From an uncultured Ruminococcus sp. (lineage in GTDB: Bacteria; Bacillota; Clostridia; Oscillospirales; Acutalibacteraceae): a stretch of 64,000 nucleotides of DNA. Below the pieces are notes generated by a model, which saw only the letters and a program-made list of their open reading frames with translations, did no database searches and was not told the DNA's origin. The position numbers and the translations under genes were made by a program. The first letter of the stretch is position 1; every line of letters begins with the position of its first letter. Location: NCBI GenBank assembly GCA_902765855.1, contig CACXBF010000003.1:25412-89411 (forward strand). The letters are read 5' to 3'. Below are positions 34,601 to 43,593 of this stretch, piece after piece.

Positions 34601-35635
34601 ATGAAAAGCTACAGTGACAGCTATAAGGCTGCGGGTGTTGATGTTACAGCAGGTTACAAGGCGGTTGAACTTATGAAGGCTCATGTCGCTAAGACAATGA
34701 CTTCCGGTGTTCTTTCAGGAATAGGCGGTTTCGGCGGTCTTTTCGAGCTTGATGTTGAAAATATCAAAAAGCCTGTTCTTGTTTCCGGTACAGACGGTGT
34801 TGGCACGAAGTTGAAAATTGCTTTCCTTATGGATAAGCACGATACAGTTGGTATCGACTGTGTTGCTATGTGCGTAAACGATGTTATCTGCTGCGGTGCA
34901 AAGCCACAATTCTTCCTTGACTATATAGCAGTAGGCAAGAATGTTCCTGAGAAGATTGCTTCAATCGTTTCTGGCGTTGCAGAAGGCTGTATTCAGAGTG
35001 GTTGTGCTTTGATTGGTGGAGAAACTGCTGAAATGCCCGGTTTCTATCCAGTTGATGAATATGACCTTGCCGGTTTCTCTGTCGGTGTTGTAGATAAGGA
35101 TAAGATTCTTGACCCATCAACACAAAAAGCCGGAGATGTAATGATTGGTATTAAATCAAGCGGTGTTCACTCAAATGGCTTTTCGCTTGTCCGTAAGGTA
35201 TTCTATGTAAACGAGGAAACTCTTTCTACATACTATGATGAGCTTGGTGCAACTCTTGGCGAAACACTTCTTACACCAACTAAGATTTATGTTAAGGCTG
35301 TTCAGTCTTTACTTGACGCAGTTAAGGTTAAATCTATTTCTCATATCACCGGCGGAGGTTTCTATGAGAATATTCCTCGTTCACTTCCAAAGGGACTTTC
35401 TGCTAAGATTGCAAGAGCTGATGTACAGGTTCTTCCAATATTTGATTTGATTGCTAAGGTTGGTAACATTCCTGAGCATGATATGTTCAACACATTTAAT
35501 ATGGGTGTTGGTATGACAGTTGTAGTAGACAAGGCTGACGCAGATAAGGCTATCGCAGCAATTAAGGCAGCAGGCGAAGAAGCTTATGTTCTCGGCGAAC
35601 TTGTTGAAAGTGACGAGGGTGTTATCATCTGCTAA
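34601..35635 (+). CDS. purM: phosphoribosylformylglycinamidine cyclo-ligase (AIR synthetase)
   Basis: PurM forms AIR from FGAM with ATP. The 344-residue protein has the N-terminal [29 protein letters not shown]-type motif ([14 protein letters not shown]) and [12 protein letters not shown], plus [13 protein letters not shown] near residue 250. The start follows CGGAGG. It lies between purF and purN, as in the common pur operon order. Confidence 0.96.
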   Translation: MKSYSDSYKAAGVDVTAGYKAVELMKAHVAKTMTSGVLSGIGGFGGLFELDVENIKKPVLVSGTDGVGTKLKIAFLMDKHDTVGIDCVAMCVNDVICCGAKPQFFLDYIAVGKNVPEKIASIVSGVAEGCIQSGCALIGGETAEMPGFYPVDEYDLAGFSVGVVDKDKILDPSTQKAGDVMIGIKSSGVHSNGFSLVRKVFYVNEETLSTYYDELGATLGETLLTPTKIYVKAVQSLLDAVKVKSISHITGGGFYENIPRSLPKGLSAKIARADVQVLPIFDLIAKVGNIPEHDMFNTFNMGVGMTVVVDKADADKAIAAIKAAGEEAYVLGELVESDEGVIIC

Positions 35636-35653
35636 TTTTCGGGAGAGTATAAT

Positions 35654-36283
35654 ATGAAAAATATAGTTGTTCTCGTTTCTGGCGGTGGTACTAATCTTCA
35701 GGCTTTGATAGACGCACAGGAGAGCGGAATAATCAAGGGTGGCAAAATTACTTGCGTTATAGCTTCTAAAGAGGGTGCTTATGCTCTCGAAAGAGCAAAA
35801 AAGCATAATATCAAGGGAATAGTTTGTCCAAGAAAGGAATATCCTGATTCAGTTTCTTACAGCAAGGAGATTCTAAGACTTCTTCAAGAAGAAAAGGCTG
35901 ATTTGATTGTTTATGCCGGCTTTATGATTATCCTTGATGAAATGGTTTCTCGTGCGTATCCTAATAGAATAATGAATGTTCACCCTGCACTTATTCCATC
36001 ATTCTGCGGAAAGGGTTTTTATGGACTTAGAGTTCATGAAGCCGCACTTGAAAAGGGCGTTAAGGTTACAGGTGCGACAGTCCATTTTGCCAATGAGGTA
36101 TGCGATGGAGGACCTATCATTCTGCAAAAAGCTGTTGATGTTCTTGAGGACGATACACCTGAAACACTTCAACGCAGAGTTATGGAACAGTGTGAGTGGA
36201 AGATTCTCCCTGAGGCAGTATCACTTTTCTGTCAGGATAGACTTGAAGTTGTAGATGGAAAGGTTCATATTCGTAGTAAATAA
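35654..36283 (+). CDS. purN: phosphoribosylglycinamide formyltransferase
   Basis: PurN transfers formyl from 10-formyl-THF to GAR. The 209-residue protein has the N-terminal VLVSGGGTNLQALID loop, the active-site region MNVHPALIPSFCGKGFYGL (near 110) and GATVHFANEVCDGGPII with the catalytic Asp. The start follows GGGAG, 18 bases after purM. The intergenic gap after it (240 bases) is filled with repeat copy F. Confidence 0.96.
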   Translation: MKNIVVLVSGGGTNLQALIDAQESGIIKGGKITCVIASKEGAYALERAKKHNIKGIVCPRKEYPDSVSYSKEILRLLQEEKADLIVYAGFMIILDEMVSRAYPNRIMNVHPALIPSFCGKGFYGLRVHEAALEKGVKVTGATVHFANEVCDGGPIILQKAVDVLEDDTPETLQRRVMEQCEWKILPEAVSLFCQDRLEVVDGKVHIRSK

Positions 36284-36295
36284 TAAAAAATATGC

Positions 36296-36440
36296 TACTG
36301 AACTGGCGAACACAGTTCGCCCCTGCGATTTGTTAACCAACTTAATTTAAGACAGTTAAAAGTTTCGCTCAAGCCTTTTTAAAGCGGCGAGCCGCCGCCC
36401 CCAAGACGCGTAGTCGGTTTTGCAAGCAAAACCTCGATAT
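36296..36440. repeat. dispersed modular repeat, copy F
   Basis: Palindromes GGCGAAC-ACA-GTTCGCC, TTTCGCTCAAGCCTTTTTAA, GCGGCGAGCCGCCGC, and GGTTTTGCAAGCAAAACC (36416-36433). The segment 36400-36436 is the reverse complement of part of copy C near 10464-10505. It lies inside the purine operon between purN and the IMP cyclohydrolase gene and might affect downstream expression. Confidence 0.75.
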
Positions 36441-36524
36441 TCTAAACCGACTTTTATTCATGCGGAGGAAGTAATTACCAAATGGGTGAAAAAGCATAAA
36501 ATAGTAAACGAAAGGAAGTCGAAA

Positions 36525-37232
36525 ATGATAGATATTAAAGAAGAATTAAGCGGAAACACATATCCCGGCAGAGGAATTATTATAGGAAAAAGTGATGACG
36601 GCGAGAAAATAGTTATTGGCTATTTCATTATGGGCAGAAGCGAAAACAGCCGTAACAGAATTTTTGTTGCTGAGGGTGCAGACCTTAAAACAAAGGCTTT
36701 CGATGAATCAAAGCTTCAAGATCCATCTTTGATTATTTATGCACCGGTAAGAGAAATCGGTGAAACAACAGTTGTTACAAACGGCGACCAAACGGACACT
36801 GTTCGTGATTTCATTCTTGAGGGAAAATCCTTTGAGGACGCTCTCAGAACTCGTACATTTGAGCCGGACCCACCGAATTTCACACCAAGAATTTCGGGTA
36901 TCGTAAATCGTCACGACGGAACATTCTCATATAAGATGTCTATTCTCAAGAGCGATAATAACAGAGAAGAAGCTGTACTCAGATTTTTCTATGAGTATGC
37001 AGAGCCTATTTCCGGCGAGGGACATTTTATCCACACATATGAGCATGACGGTAGTCCTATTCCGTCATTTAAGGGTGAGCCAAAGCGTATAAAGCTTTCA
37101 GGCAATATTGACGAATTTACAAAACAGGTTTGGGAAAACCTTAATCCTGATAATAAGGTTTCATTCTTTGCAAGATATATCGACATCAAAACAGGCAAGA
37201 CTGAATCTCGTATTGTAAACAAAAATTCATAA
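36525..37232 (+). CDS. purO: IMP cyclohydrolase, PurO-type stand-alone
   Basis: It closes the ring of FAICAR to IMP, the last step of purine synthesis. The 235-residue protein resembles the stand-alone IMP cyclohydrolase family first known from archaea (NTYPGRGIIIGKSDDGEKIV, then YFIMGRSENSRNR at residues 30-50, and PRISGIVNRHDGTFSYKMSI in the middle). It is not related to the MGS-like domain of bifunctional PurH. The ATG at 36525 follows AAAGGAAG; the longer upstream frame reads through the repeat. The partner formyltransferase gene starts 17 bases downstream. Confidence 0.88.
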   Translation: MIDIKEELSGNTYPGRGIIIGKSDDGEKIVIGYFIMGRSENSRNRIFVAEGADLKTKAFDESKLQDPSLIIYAPVREIGETTVVTNGDQTDTVRDFILEGKSFEDALRTRTFEPDPPNFTPRISGIVNRHDGTFSYKMSILKSDNNREEAVLRFFYEYAEPISGEGHFIHTYEHDGSPIPSFKGEPKRIKLSGNIDEFTKQVWENLNPDNKVSFFARYIDIKTGKTESRIVNKNS

Positions 37233-37249
37233 TAAAAGGAATGAGCAGA

Positions 37250-38425
37250 ATGAACGAATTAGAACTCAAGTACGGTTGTAACCCTAACCAGAAGCCATCA
37301 AGAATCTTTATGGAAAACGGAGAAGATTTACCTATTGAAGTTCTCAATGGTAAGCCCGGATATATTAACTTCCTTGATGCTTTCAATAGCTGGCAGTTGG
37401 TTTCAGAGCTTAAAGCAGCAACAGGACTTCCGGCAGCAGCGTCCTTCAAGCATGTAAGCCCAGCTGGTGCAGCTGTTGCAACAGAACTTTCTGATACTCT
37501 CAAGAAGATTTATTTTGTTGACGATTTGGAGCTTTCTCCTATTGCAAGTGCATATGCAAAGGCTCGTGGTGCAGATAGAATGTCCTCATACGGTGACTGG
37601 GCAGCCCTTTCTGATATTTGTGATAAGGAAACAGCTTTAATTCTCAAGCGTGAAGTTTCTGACGGTATTATTGCTCCCGGTTATACAGATGAAGCACTTG
37701 AAATCCTCAAGAGCAAGAGAAGAGGAACATATAATATAGTTAAGATTGACCCTAATTATGTTCCGGCAGCTATTGAGCATAAGCAGGTTTACGGTGTTAC
37801 TTTTGAGCAGGGCAGAAACAGCCTCAAGATTGACGAGGAATTGCTTAAGAACTTCCCGACAGACAACAAGACTTTCACCGATGAGGCAAAGCGTGATTTA
37901 ATTATCGCTTTGATTACACTCAAGTATACACAGTCAAATTCTGTTTGTTATGCAAAGGATGGACAGGCTATTGGTGTCGGTGCAGGTCAGCAGTCAAGAA
38001 TCCATTGCACAAGACTTGCAGGAAACAAGGCTGATATATGGTATCTCCGCCAAAATCCAAAGGTTATGGCACTTCCATTCAAGGAGGATATTCGCCGTCC
38101 TGACCGTGACAACACTATTGATGTTTATATTTCTGACGACTATGAAGATGTTCTTGCAGACGGTATCTGGGAACAGTTTTTCACAGAAAAACCGGAGCCT
38201 CTTACTCGTGAGGAGAAAAAAGAATGGCTCAAGACATTCAGTGGAGTATCTCTTGGTTCAGACGCATTCTTCCCATTTGGTGACAACATTGAGAGAGCCC
38301 ATAAGAGTGGTGTAGAATTTATTGCACAGCCGGGCGGTTCTATTCGTGATGATAATGTTATTGAGGTTTGCAACAAGTATAATATCGCAATGGCATTTAC
38401 AGGAATCAGACTTTTCCATCACTAA
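37250..38425 (+). CDS. AICAR formyltransferase, stand-alone (C-terminal half of PurH)
   Basis: It transfers formyl from 10-formyl-THF to AICAR. The 391-residue protein corresponds to the AICARFT domain only; the N-terminal cyclohydrolase domain of PurH is absent. Active-site motifs: SFKHVSPAGAAVA with the Lys-His pair (near residue 65), and SNSVCYAKDGQAIGVGAGQQ (near 230). The ATG at 37241 is too close to AAAAGGA, so the ATG at 37250 is preferred. It works with the upstream PurO-type enzyme to replace PurH. Confidence 0.92.
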   Translation: MNELELKYGCNPNQKPSRIFMENGEDLPIEVLNGKPGYINFLDAFNSWQLVSELKAATGLPAAASFKHVSPAGAAVATELSDTLKKIYFVDDLELSPIASAYAKARGADRMSSYGDWAALSDICDKETALILKREVSDGIIAPGYTDEALEILKSKRRGTYNIVKIDPNYVPAAIEHKQVYGVTFEQGRNSLKIDEELLKNFPTDNKTFTDEAKRDLIIALITLKYTQSNSVCYAKDGQAIGVGAGQQSRIHCTRLAGNKADIWYLRQNPKVMALPFKEDIRRPDRDNTIDVYISDDYEDVLADGIWEQFFTEKPEPLTREEKKEWLKTFSGVSLGSDAFFPFGDNIERAHKSGVEFIAQPGGSIRDDNVIEVCNKYNIAMAFTGIRLFHH

Positions 38426-38462
38426 TAAAAAACCTTAACTTCATAGAAAAGAGGTATATAAA

Positions 38463-39731
38463 ATGGATATACTTATGCTTGGAAGTGGCGGCAGAGAACA
38501 CGCACTTATCAAGAAATTAAAGGAAAGTCCTAAAGCAGGAAAAATTTATTGTGCCCCAGGTAATGGCGGTATTTCAAAAGACGCTGAGTGTGTTAATATC
38601 AGCGTTATGGATAAGGAAGGCATTATTGCTTTTGCTAAAGAAAAGAATATAGACCTTGTTTTCGTTGCACCTGATGACCCACTTGCTGCAGGTGTTGTTG
38701 ACGCTCTTAACGATGCAGGAATCAGAGCTTTCGGCCCTGTTGCAAAGGCTGCTGAAATCGAGAGCAGTAAGGTTTTCTCTAAGAACCTTATGAAAAAATA
38801 TAATATTCCGACTGCTGGTTATGAGGTTTTCTCTGACCCTGAAAAGGCTATTGCATACATTGAGGAGCAGAATAAGTTTCCGACAGTTATAAAGGCTGAC
38901 GGACTTGCTCTTGGTAAGGGTGTTATTATTGCACAAAACCTTGAGGAAGCTAAGGACGCAGTTAAGGAAATTATGGAAGATAAGAAGTTCGGTGAATCCG
39001 GAAACAATGTTGTTATCGAAGAATTTCTTACAGGTCCTGAAGTTTCTGTTCTTGCATTTACTGACGGCAAGACACTCAAACCTATGATTTCCTCTATGGA
39101 CCATAAACGTGCATTAGACGGCGATAAAGGACTTAACACAGGCGGTATGGGCACAATTAGTCCTAACCCTTACTACACAGACGATATTGCAGAAGTTTGT
39201 ATGAAGACAATCTTTATGCCGACTGTTGAGGCTATGAACAAAGAGGGCAGACCTTTCAAGGGATGTCTTTACTTCGGACTTATGCTTACACCGGACGGAC
39301 CTAAGGTTATCGAATACAATTCTCGTTTCGGAGACCCTGAGGCACAGGTTGTTCTTACACTTCTTGACAGCGATTTGGTCGATATTGTCAATGCTGTTAT
39401 TGATGAAAAGCTTGACGAAGTAGACATCAAGTGGTCAAATGATAATGCTGCTTGTATAGTTATGGCAAGCGGTGGTTATCCTGAAGCATACAAAAAGGGT
39501 ATCGAGATGAACGGCTTTGACGAGAACGGTCAGGTTGACGGTGCAGTTGTTTTCCACGCAGGAACTAAGTTTGAAAACGGAAAGTTCTATACAAACGGCG
39601 GTAGAGTCATAGGTGTTACTGCAAAGGGAAAAACTCTTGAGAAAGCTCTTGACAACGCTTATGCGGCTGTTGAGAAAATCAACTTTGACGGCGCTCATTA
39701 CAGAAAAGACATAGGCAGAACAAGAAAGTAA
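38463..39731 (+). CDS. purD: phosphoribosylamine-glycine ligase
   Basis: PurD makes GAR from phosphoribosylamine, glycine and ATP. The 422-residue ATP-grasp protein begins LMLGSGGREHALIKKLKESP and has FPTVIKADGLALGKGVIIA, SMDHKRALDGDKGLNTGGMG and EYNSRFGDPEAQVVLTLL. The start follows AAGAGG. It is the last gene of the pur unit and ends 34 bases before the hairpin that also belongs to spoIIGA. Confidence 0.97.
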   Translation: MDILMLGSGGREHALIKKLKESPKAGKIYCAPGNGGISKDAECVNISVMDKEGIIAFAKEKNIDLVFVAPDDPLAAGVVDALNDAGIRAFGPVAKAAEIESSKVFSKNLMKKYNIPTAGYEVFSDPEKAIAYIEEQNKFPTVIKADGLALGKGVIIAQNLEEAKDAVKEIMEDKKFGESGNNVVIEEFLTGPEVSVLAFTDGKTLKPMISSMDHKRALDGDKGLNTGGMGTISPNPYYTDDIAEVCMKTIFMPTVEAMNKEGRPFKGCLYFGLMLTPDGPKVIEYNSRFGDPEAQVVLTLLDSDLVDIVNAVIDEKLDEVDIKWSNDNAACIVMASGGYPEAYKKGIEMNGFDENGQVDGAVVFHAGTKFENGKFYTNGGRVIGVTAKGKTLEKALDNAYAAVEKINFDGAHYRKDIGRTRK

Positions 39732-39749
39732 TTATTCTGACCTTAAAAT

Positions 39750-39783
39750 ATGACATAAATTCAGCCCCCGACTGTGAGATAAT
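39750..39783 (+). promoter_or_regulatory. predicted spoIIG-type promoter with 22-base spacer
   Basis: ATGACA (39750-39755, 5/6 to TTGACA) and GATAAT (39778-39783, 5/6 to TATAAT) are separated by exactly 22 bases. The B. subtilis spoIIG promoter, activated by Spo0A-P, is known for a 22-base spacer. The -10 box lies in the loop of the hairpin 39765-39798, so transcripts would start at about 39790, at the base of the right arm. Confidence 0.55.
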
Positions 39784-39808
39784 AAACGCAGTCGGGGGTG
39801 ATTTTTTT
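39765..39808 (+). terminator. purD terminator that also carries the spoIIGA ribosome-binding site
   Basis: CCCCCGACTG (39765-39774) pairs perfectly with CAGTCGGGGG (39789-39798), followed by TGATTTTTTT. It is a good terminator for the purine operon. GGGGGTGAT of the right arm and its flank is also the Shine-Dalgarno sequence of spoIIGA. Confidence 0.8.
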
Positions 39809-40670
39809 GCATAGGGTTATATACATAGACATACTGTTTTGCGTGAACTTCATTGTCGATTTTATGCTGTTGCTGTCGGTAAGGAAATTTCTTTCTCTAA
39901 AAGCAAGATACCGAAGAATGGTTTTAGGAAGTTTAGTTGGAGCAATTTCGTCATTTGTAATATTTCTGCCGCCGATGAATGAATTTCTAAGCCTTATAAT
40001 TCGGCTTGTGACGGCTTTTGCGGTAGTTTTTGCAACATTTTTTCCGACAAGCAGAAAATCTTTTCTGAAAGCAGTATCAGCATATTTTCTTATAACTTTT
40101 TGTTTCTGCGGAGCTTGTATTGCTTTTTTTATGCTGTTTTCACCGCCTGTTGCTATAAGGAACGGTGCTGTTTATATAGATATTTCACCGATTATGCTTG
40201 TAGGAATAATTTTAGCCTGTTACATAATTATTCGGATTATTTGCAGAGTAAGCGGTCGTTCTTTAGCAAGTCAGGAAATTTGTTGGCTTATGATTGAGAA
40301 TAATGAAAAAAGCGTTAAGCTGATTGCTAAAACGGATACGGGAAATATGCTGAAAGAACCGTTCTCAAATCTACCTGTTATAGTCGCAGAAAGAGAAAAG
40401 CTCGAAGTAATTTTGCCAAATGAGATTTCAAATTATCTTGCAAAGACTGTTTCGGTTAGCAATACTTCTTGTGATTATGTAAGCGGTATAAGACTTGTTC
40501 CATATAATAGTGTGGGCGGAGAAGGTTTATTACCGGCATTTAAACCTGATTCTATAAAAGTTATTTTAAACGGAAAAAGTATAAAGTCAGAGGCGTATAT
40601 CGCAGTAACAAATAGAAAACTATCGGAAAGTTTTTCAGCAATAATTCCATCAGAAATTATATTAAATTAG
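39807..40670 (+). CDS. spoIIGA: sporulation sigma-E factor-processing peptidase SpoIIGA
   Basis: This integral membrane aspartic protease cleaves pro-sigma-E at the sporulation septum. The protein has about 287 residues: five hydrophobic helices in the first 155 residues ([20 protein letters not shown] first) and a cytoplasmic protease domain with the catalytic Asp in [17 protein letters not shown] (near residue 178). A GTG at 39798 lies inside GGGGGTG; the TTG at 39807 gives the standard start [10 protein letters not shown] and is chosen. sigE follows 14 bases later, the classic spoIIG operon. Confidence 0.94.
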   Translation: MHRVIYIDILFCVNFIVDFMLLLSVRKFLSLKARYRRMVLGSLVGAISSFVIFLPPMNEFLSLIIRLVTAFAVVFATFFPTSRKSFLKAVSAYFLITFCFCGACIAFFMLFSPPVAIRNGAVYIDISPIMLVGIILACYIIIRIICRVSGRSLASQEICWLMIENNEKSVKLIAKTDTGNMLKEPFSNLPVIVAEREKLEVILPNEISNYLAKTVSVSNTSCDYVSGIRLVPYNSVGGEGLLPAFKPDSIKVILNGKSIKSEAYIAVTNRKLSESFSAIIPSEIILN

Positions 40671-40684
40671 CGGAGGAAAACAGT

Positions 40685-41410
40685 ATGAATATTTTTCAGA
40701 AAATTATATGTATAGTCAAATTTAAGCTGCTAAAGTATAAGCTTTCAAAATTCGGTGAGGTTCATTATATAAACGGTTCAGAAACACTTCCTGCACCACT
40801 CAAAAAAAACGAGGAAGAGTTGGTAATGAAAAAATTAGCCGAGGGCGACGAATCAGCAAGAGAAACTTTGATTACGCATAATTTAAGGCTTGTAGTGTAT
40901 ATTGCAAAGAAGTTTGAATCAAAATCGGCAAGCGTAGAGGATTTGATTTCTATTGGCACGATAGGTCTTATAAAGGCGGTGAGAACCTTTAATCCCGAAA
41001 AAAACATTAAGCTTGCGACCTATGCTTCTCGCTGTATCGAAAATGAAATTCTTATGTTTCTTAGAAAAAGTTCACAGCAAAAAAACGAAATTTCTATAGA
41101 TGAACCGCTTAATGTTGATTGGGACGGCAACGAACTTCTTATTTCAGATATATTGAGTTGTGATGAAGATAGTGTAAACTGCAATATTGAGCGCGAATCC
41201 GAACATAAGCTGTTACTTATGGCTGTAGATAAGCTATCAGCAAGAGAACGGGAGATTATGGAACTCAGATTTGGTTTGAATGGTAAATGCGAGCATACTC
41301 AAAAACAGGTTGCAGATAAGCTGAAAATTTCTCAGTCTTACATATCAAGGCTTGAAAAAAAGATAATTGCAAGATTGAAAAAAGATTTAGAAATGTCAAA
41401 TTTTATATGA
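40685..41410 (+). CDS. sigE: sporulation sigma factor sigma-E (pro-form)
   Basis: This mother-cell sigma factor has 241 residues including a basic, hydrophobic pro-sequence of about 27 residues, removed by SpoIIGA near [11 protein letters not shown]. Region 2 ([14 protein letters not shown], then [15 protein letters not shown] and [12 protein letters not shown]) and region 4 ([14 protein letters not shown], then [12 protein letters not shown]) match sigma-E closely. The start follows GCGGAGG. A terminator follows. It should direct the bofA promoter predicted at 27673. Confidence 0.96.
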   Translation: MNIFQKIICIVKFKLLKYKLSKFGEVHYINGSETLPAPLKKNEEELVMKKLAEGDESARETLITHNLRLVVYIAKKFESKSASVEDLISIGTIGLIKAVRTFNPEKNIKLATYASRCIENEILMFLRKSSQQKNEISIDEPLNVDWDGNELLISDILSCDEDSVNCNIERESEHKLLLMAVDKLSAREREIMELRFGLNGKCEHTQKQVADKLKISQSYISRLEKKIIARLKKDLEMSNFI

Positions 41411-41414
41411 TAAT

Positions 41415-41446
41415 AGGGGTTTTGGCTTTTGCCAAGGCCCTTTTTA
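41415..41446 (+). terminator. terminator after sigE
   Basis: GGGGTTTTGGC / GCCAAGGCCC with a TTTT loop and a TTTTT tail, 5 bases after the sigE stop; the stem contains G-T pairs. Confidence 0.75.
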
Positions 41447-41505
41447 CTTGCGTTGTTAATAGTTCTTTATTACTCATAATTTACGAATTGTTCTTTTTTT
41501 GTGTA

Positions 41506-41534
41506 TTGACACACAAATTTATGAATGATATTAT
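41506..41534 (+). promoter_or_regulatory. sigma-A promoter of the twin lipoprotein unit
   Basis: Consensus TTGACA (41506-41511), a 17-base spacer and TATTAT (41529-41534), 61 bases before the TTG start. Confidence 0.65.
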
Positions 41535-41594
41535 AAAATATAGATTTTTAAAATTTTTGTTGAAATATGCAATAAATGAAATGAGGTTATTTAC

Positions 41595-42509
41595 TTGATA
41601 AAAAAATCACTTGCACTAATTATGGCAGCGATGATTGCTATGTCGTTTACAGCTTGTAATGGTAGCTCCAATGAAGAATCTTCTGTTGAATCTACTAATA
41701 CATTATCTTCCGCAGAAAGCAGCGTTGCATCAGAAGCCGAATCAAAGACTACATCAAATTCAGAATCAAGCACCACATCATCTGAAACAAGCCAATCTAC
41801 TAAGTATTCAATTTCAGATTTGAAAATTCCAGACAGTTGTGGACCGCTTTTAAAGCCGGCGTTGCAGGAATTTATGAACACAATGGATTCAGAAAAATAT
41901 CTCATAAAGTATTCTGTTGAATATCTTACAGAATCTACGAATGGCAAGGTTGTTAAAGGTGTAAATACTGTTAAGAGAAGTGGCGACAAAATATCTTCAT
42001 TTATGGAAACAGAAGACTATGACGCAAATCTCCAAATAGTTAAAGATAATAAAGTCTATGAAGTTGATGACAACAAAAAGACTGTAACATGGGCAAATGT
42101 AGAGGAAGGCCTTGTTGATAACTTTACAGTTTATACCGCAAATATTTTCTATATCAACACGCTTGAACTTTGCGGAAGTGGCAAAGAAACAATAAATGGC
42201 AAGGAATATGATTACGAAGAATATAAAGAACCTGAGAATGCCAGTTCTGCATCATCAACGACATCTTCTGAATCATCGGGAGAAAATAGCGTTGTAAGGG
42301 CAAGATATTATTTTGATAGTGACGGAAAGTTGGCAGGCTTAAAGCATACACAGGGAGATTATTACTATACAACAATGATTCTTGAGCTTAGCCAAAATGT
42401 AAGTGATTCTGATTTTGAATATCCATCAGATTATAAACTTACAGAGAGAAGTGAACTTTCTGAGGATTCAGTTGCTTCTTCAACATCATCTTCAACTTCA
42501 TCAAACTAA
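41595..42509 (+). CDS. lipoprotein with Ser/Thr linker, paralogue A
   Basis: This 304-residue exported lipoprotein has a signal peptide and lipobox SFTAC (Cys21), a Ser/Thr/Glu-rich linker (22-70), a beta-rich domain (72-280) and a Ser-rich tail. The domain holds YSVEYLTESTNGKVVKGVN, KTVTWANVEEG and YYFDSDGKLAGLKH. It resembles LolA/LppX-like cups only in general character; no family is assigned. The start is TTG after GAGGTT. It is a tandem duplicate of the next gene, 15 bases away. A sensor or carrier role at the surface is speculative. Confidence 0.8.
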   Translation: MIKKSLALIMAAMIAMSFTACNGSSNEESSVESTNTLSSAESSVASEAESKTTSNSESSTTSSETSQSTKYSISDLKIPDSCGPLLKPALQEFMNTMDSEKYLIKYSVEYLTESTNGKVVKGVNTVKRSGDKISSFMETEDYDANLQIVKDNKVYEVDDNKKTVTWANVEEGLVDNFTVYTANIFYINTLELCGSGKETINGKEYDYEEYKEPENASSASSTTSSESSGENSVVRARYYFDSDGKLAGLKHTQGDYYYTTMILELSQNVSDSDFEYPSDYKLTERSELSEDSVASSTSSSTSSN

Positions 42510-42524
42510 AATAGGAGTATTAAA

Positions 42525-43451
42525 ATGAAAAGATTTTTTGCAATTATATTATCAGCACTTATTCTAACTTCTTTTGCAGCTTGCAATAATAATTCTGCAA
42601 CTGAAACAAACACTTCTAAAGCAGAAGGCGGAACATCAAGTTCTACATCAGAGAGTGGAAACAAGAGTTCCTCAGATTCAAATTCAGGAAGTAAGGTTTC
42701 TTCTGAAACTGATAGCAGTTCTTCAAAATCAGAAAGTAAATCTTCAGAAACCGCATCTTCCTCAGAAACTTCTAATACAAACAAGCTTTCAAACGCTTCT
42801 ATGGCAAAGGCTGCAGGAGCTTTGCTCAAAGATGGCTTACATAATTTCTTTGTAGAGCTTGACGAGGATAAATATCGTCTTGAGATTGATATGTCTACAA
42901 CCACATCTGATAAATCTAAGATTGTTATAATAACTCGTGAAGGAAATGATATTTCTGCGGCAACAGGCGACTCTAAGGATAATCTTAGCAAATCTATCAT
43001 TAAGGATAACAAGGGCTATGTTATTGATGATACAGAAAAGACTGTAACTTGGTCTGAGTTTGAGGAAGGCTATGCAGAAAACTATACAGAATATCTTGCA
43101 CAGCTTTTCTATATTACCGATATAGAAATGATTAAGAGTGGAAAGGAAAAATTTGGCGATAAGGAAATGGAATATGAAGAATATAAAATCTTAGCCTCCT
43201 CATCGTCTTCAACATCTTCTGATGCTTCAAAAGCTGAGGAACAGCATGTAAGATATTATTTCGATAACAAAGAATTCAAGGGAATGAAAATTATTAACGG
43301 AAATGATTATTATTCCCTCAGAATTGCTTCTATGACACATGAAATTCCTAATGGAGAATTTGATTATCCATCAAATTACAAGCTTGTTCAGGCAAAAGAA
43401 TATTCATATACAATAGATGGTTCTTCAAGTGCGGAATCAAGCAAATCTTAA
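42525..43451 (+). CDS. lipoprotein with Ser/Thr linker, paralogue B
   Basis: This 308-residue lipoprotein has lipobox SFAAC (Cys20), a long Ser/Thr linker (21-80), and a domain similar to the upstream gene throughout (YRLEIDMSTTTSDKSKIVII, KTVTWSEFEEGYAENYTEYL, YYFDNKEFKGMKI). An internal second Ser-rich loop before HVRYYFD occurs in both copies at the same place. The start follows TAGGAG. A terminator hairpin follows. Function unknown. Confidence 0.8.
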   Translation: MKRFFAIILSALILTSFAACNNNSATETNTSKAEGGTSSSTSESGNKSSSDSNSGSKVSSETDSSSSKSESKSSETASSSETSNTNKLSNASMAKAAGALLKDGLHNFFVELDEDKYRLEIDMSTTTSDKSKIVIITREGNDISAATGDSKDNLSKSIIKDNKGYVIDDTEKTVTWSEFEEGYAENYTEYLAQLFYITDIEMIKSGKEKFGDKEMEYEEYKILASSSSSTSSDASKAEEQHVRYYFDNKEFKGMKIINGNDYYSLRIASMTHEIPNGEFDYPSNYKLVQAKEYSYTIDGSSSAESSKS

Positions 43452-43480
43452 ACAAGTTCAAACTCTTAATAAATCAGAGA

Positions 43481-43512
43481 AAACCTCTTGCCAAAAGGCG
43501 AGGGGTTTTTAG
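43481..43512 (+). terminator. terminator after the lipoprotein pair
   Basis: AAACCTCTTGCC / GGCGAGGGGTTT with an AAAA loop and a T run. Confidence 0.8.
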
Positions 43513-43593
43513 CATATTTTTGAAAAAAAGCTTGAATAAAACCTAAATATATCATAAAATTATAATAAAATTTATAAGTTTGGAGAGAAAGTT

